Below are positions 4,973 through 5,602 of a DNA stretch of 5,602 nt, piece after piece (within the stretch, counting starts at the first letter, position 1; the number at the start of each line of letters is the position of its first letter). The notes beneath the pieces were generated by a model, which worked only from the letters and a program-made list of their open reading frames with translations, was not told where the DNA came from and did not search any database. The DNA is from Solirubrobacterales bacterium. GTDB taxonomy: Bacteria > Actinomycetota > Thermoleophilia > Solirubrobacterales > 70-9. The position numbers and the translations under genes are program-made. The DNA lies in contig JAUQWL010000075.1 of the NCBI GenBank assembly GCA_030835185.1, positions 1 to 5,602 of the forward strand. The letters run 5' to 3'.

Positions 4973-5602
4973 ATGACAGCAACTTTGTCGGGCCGCGGCC
5001 TCGGTCACTCATTCGCGGACGTGACCGCACTCGACGGCTTCGACATCCAGGTCGAGGGCGGACAGACGGTGGCGGTACTCGGTCCTTCCGGCTGCGGCAA
5101 GTCCACACTGCTGGAGCTGATCTGCGGGCTGCGGGAACCGGACCGCGGTTCGATCGAAGTCGACGGTGAGACCTCGGCCGAAGCGAGGCTCGCCCACTGC
5201 GCCTACATGCCCCAGCAGGACTGCCTGCTGCCGTGGCTCAGTGCGATCGACAACGCCTCGCTCGCACCCAGGAACAGAGGGTCTTCGAGGTCTGAAGCCC
5301 GACGGCTGGCTACCGGCCTCTTCCCCCGTTTCGGGCTCGAAGGCTTCGAGCAGAGCCGTCCGCAGGAGCTCTCCGGTGGCATGAGACAACGGGTCGCATT
5401 CCTAAGGACCTTCCTCTCCGGAAAAGAAGTGATGCTTCTCGATGAACCTTTCGCCGCCCTCGACGCAATCACCCGGGCTGAACTCCAGCAGTGGCTCATG
5501 CCGGCTCTCGCCGAGCGCAACCGCACCGTGGTACTGGTCACCCACGATGTCGAGGAAGCGCTTTACCTGGCTGACTCCGTGGTGGTCATGTCCAGCCGTC
5601 CG
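4973..5602 (+). CDS. ABC importer ATPase, NitT/TauT family (3' end cut off)
   Basis: The first 210 residues of the ATP-binding subunit of an importer in the nitrate/sulfonate/taurine/thiamine-precursor group; the window ends before the stop (full-length relatives have about 240-270 residues). All catalytic motifs are present: Walker A GPSGCGKST (37-45), Q-loop Q81 in YMPQQDCLLPW, signature LSGGMRQ (133-139), Walker B VMLLDE (153-158, E158), D-loop ALD (162-164) and switch histidine H191 in VTHDVEEAL. The LLPW after the Q-loop marks the SsuB/TauB/NrtD/ThiZ group. Several details (YMPQ, SGGMRQRVAFLRT, ALDAITRAELQQWL) are closest, from memory, to the ThiZ-like branch linked to hydroxymethylpyrimidine uptake, while the neighbouring permease and regulator point to sulfur compounds. 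The ATG at 4973 is chosen because it begins the first conserved strand and has a -10 box at leaderless distance. Permease and binding-protein genes are expected just beyond the edge. Confidence 0.9.
   Translation, partial: MTATLSGRGLGHSFADVTALDGFDIQVEGGQTVAVLGPSGCGKSTLLELICGLREPDRGSIEVDGETSAEARLAHCAYMPQQDCLLPWLSAIDNASLAPRNRGSSRSEARRLATGLFPRFGLEGFEQSRPQELSGGMRQRVAFLRTFLSGKEVMLLDEPFAALDAITRAELQQWLMPALAERNRTVVLVTHDVEEALYLADSVVVMSSRP

Noticed and set aside
5009..5541. Minus-strand open frames opposite the ABC ATPase
   Set aside because: The + strand carries every ABC ATPase motif in one continuous frame; these are shadows.

Overview
GC-rich window with G/C-dominated third codon positions. It is most likely from an actinomycete-type bacterium. 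The basic, repeat-like C-terminal extension on the secreted PhoX-family protein, the cysteine-free actinobacterial-type Rrf2 regulator and a probable leaderless promoter together suggest Actinomycetota, perhaps Thermoleophilia/Solirubrobacterales. That placement is inference; no rRNA or marker gene is present. No tRNA, rRNA, CRISPR array or mobile element was seen, and almost all of the sequence is coding.

Left block (+ strand, 6-1698): a CoxE-like von Willebrand factor A (VWA) protein with an intact metal-site motif is followed one base after its stop by a small DUF167/YggU protein that starts with GTG. The same stop-A-start spacing is seen at the extreme left edge, where a TGA lies one base before the VWA ATG, so the genes look like a translationally coupled operon entering from outside the window. 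The block ends in a GC-rich hairpin that has the DUF167 stop codon as its loop. The same hairpin can serve the convergent gene on the other side.

Middle block (- strand, 4873 down to 1751): reading in the direction of transcription, it holds a TauE/SafE membrane permease, a cysteine-free Rrf2 regulator, and a Tat-exported PhoX/DUF839 protein with an extra C-terminal domain. The gaps are 63 and 87 bp. The second gap contains two overlapping, mutually exclusive hairpins.

Right block (+ strand, 4973 to the edge): a divergently transcribed ATPase subunit of a NitT/TauT-type ABC importer, cut off by the window end. It has a near-consensus -10 box placed so that the transcript would start at or next to its ATG.

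The most interesting element is in the 99-bp divergent intergenic region: a perfect 8-bp inverted repeat with a 5-bp spacer, whose core GACT-N5-AGTC resembles the type-1 operator of IscR, a member of the Rrf2 family. A simple model is that the Rrf2 protein encoded two genes away binds here and controls the permease-regulator operon and possibly the ABC importer. Permease, regulator and importer families all have known links to sulfur compounds, so a sulfur-supply circuit is plausible. The ATPase also has ThiZ-like (pyrimidine precursor uptake) features, so the substrate is not settled.
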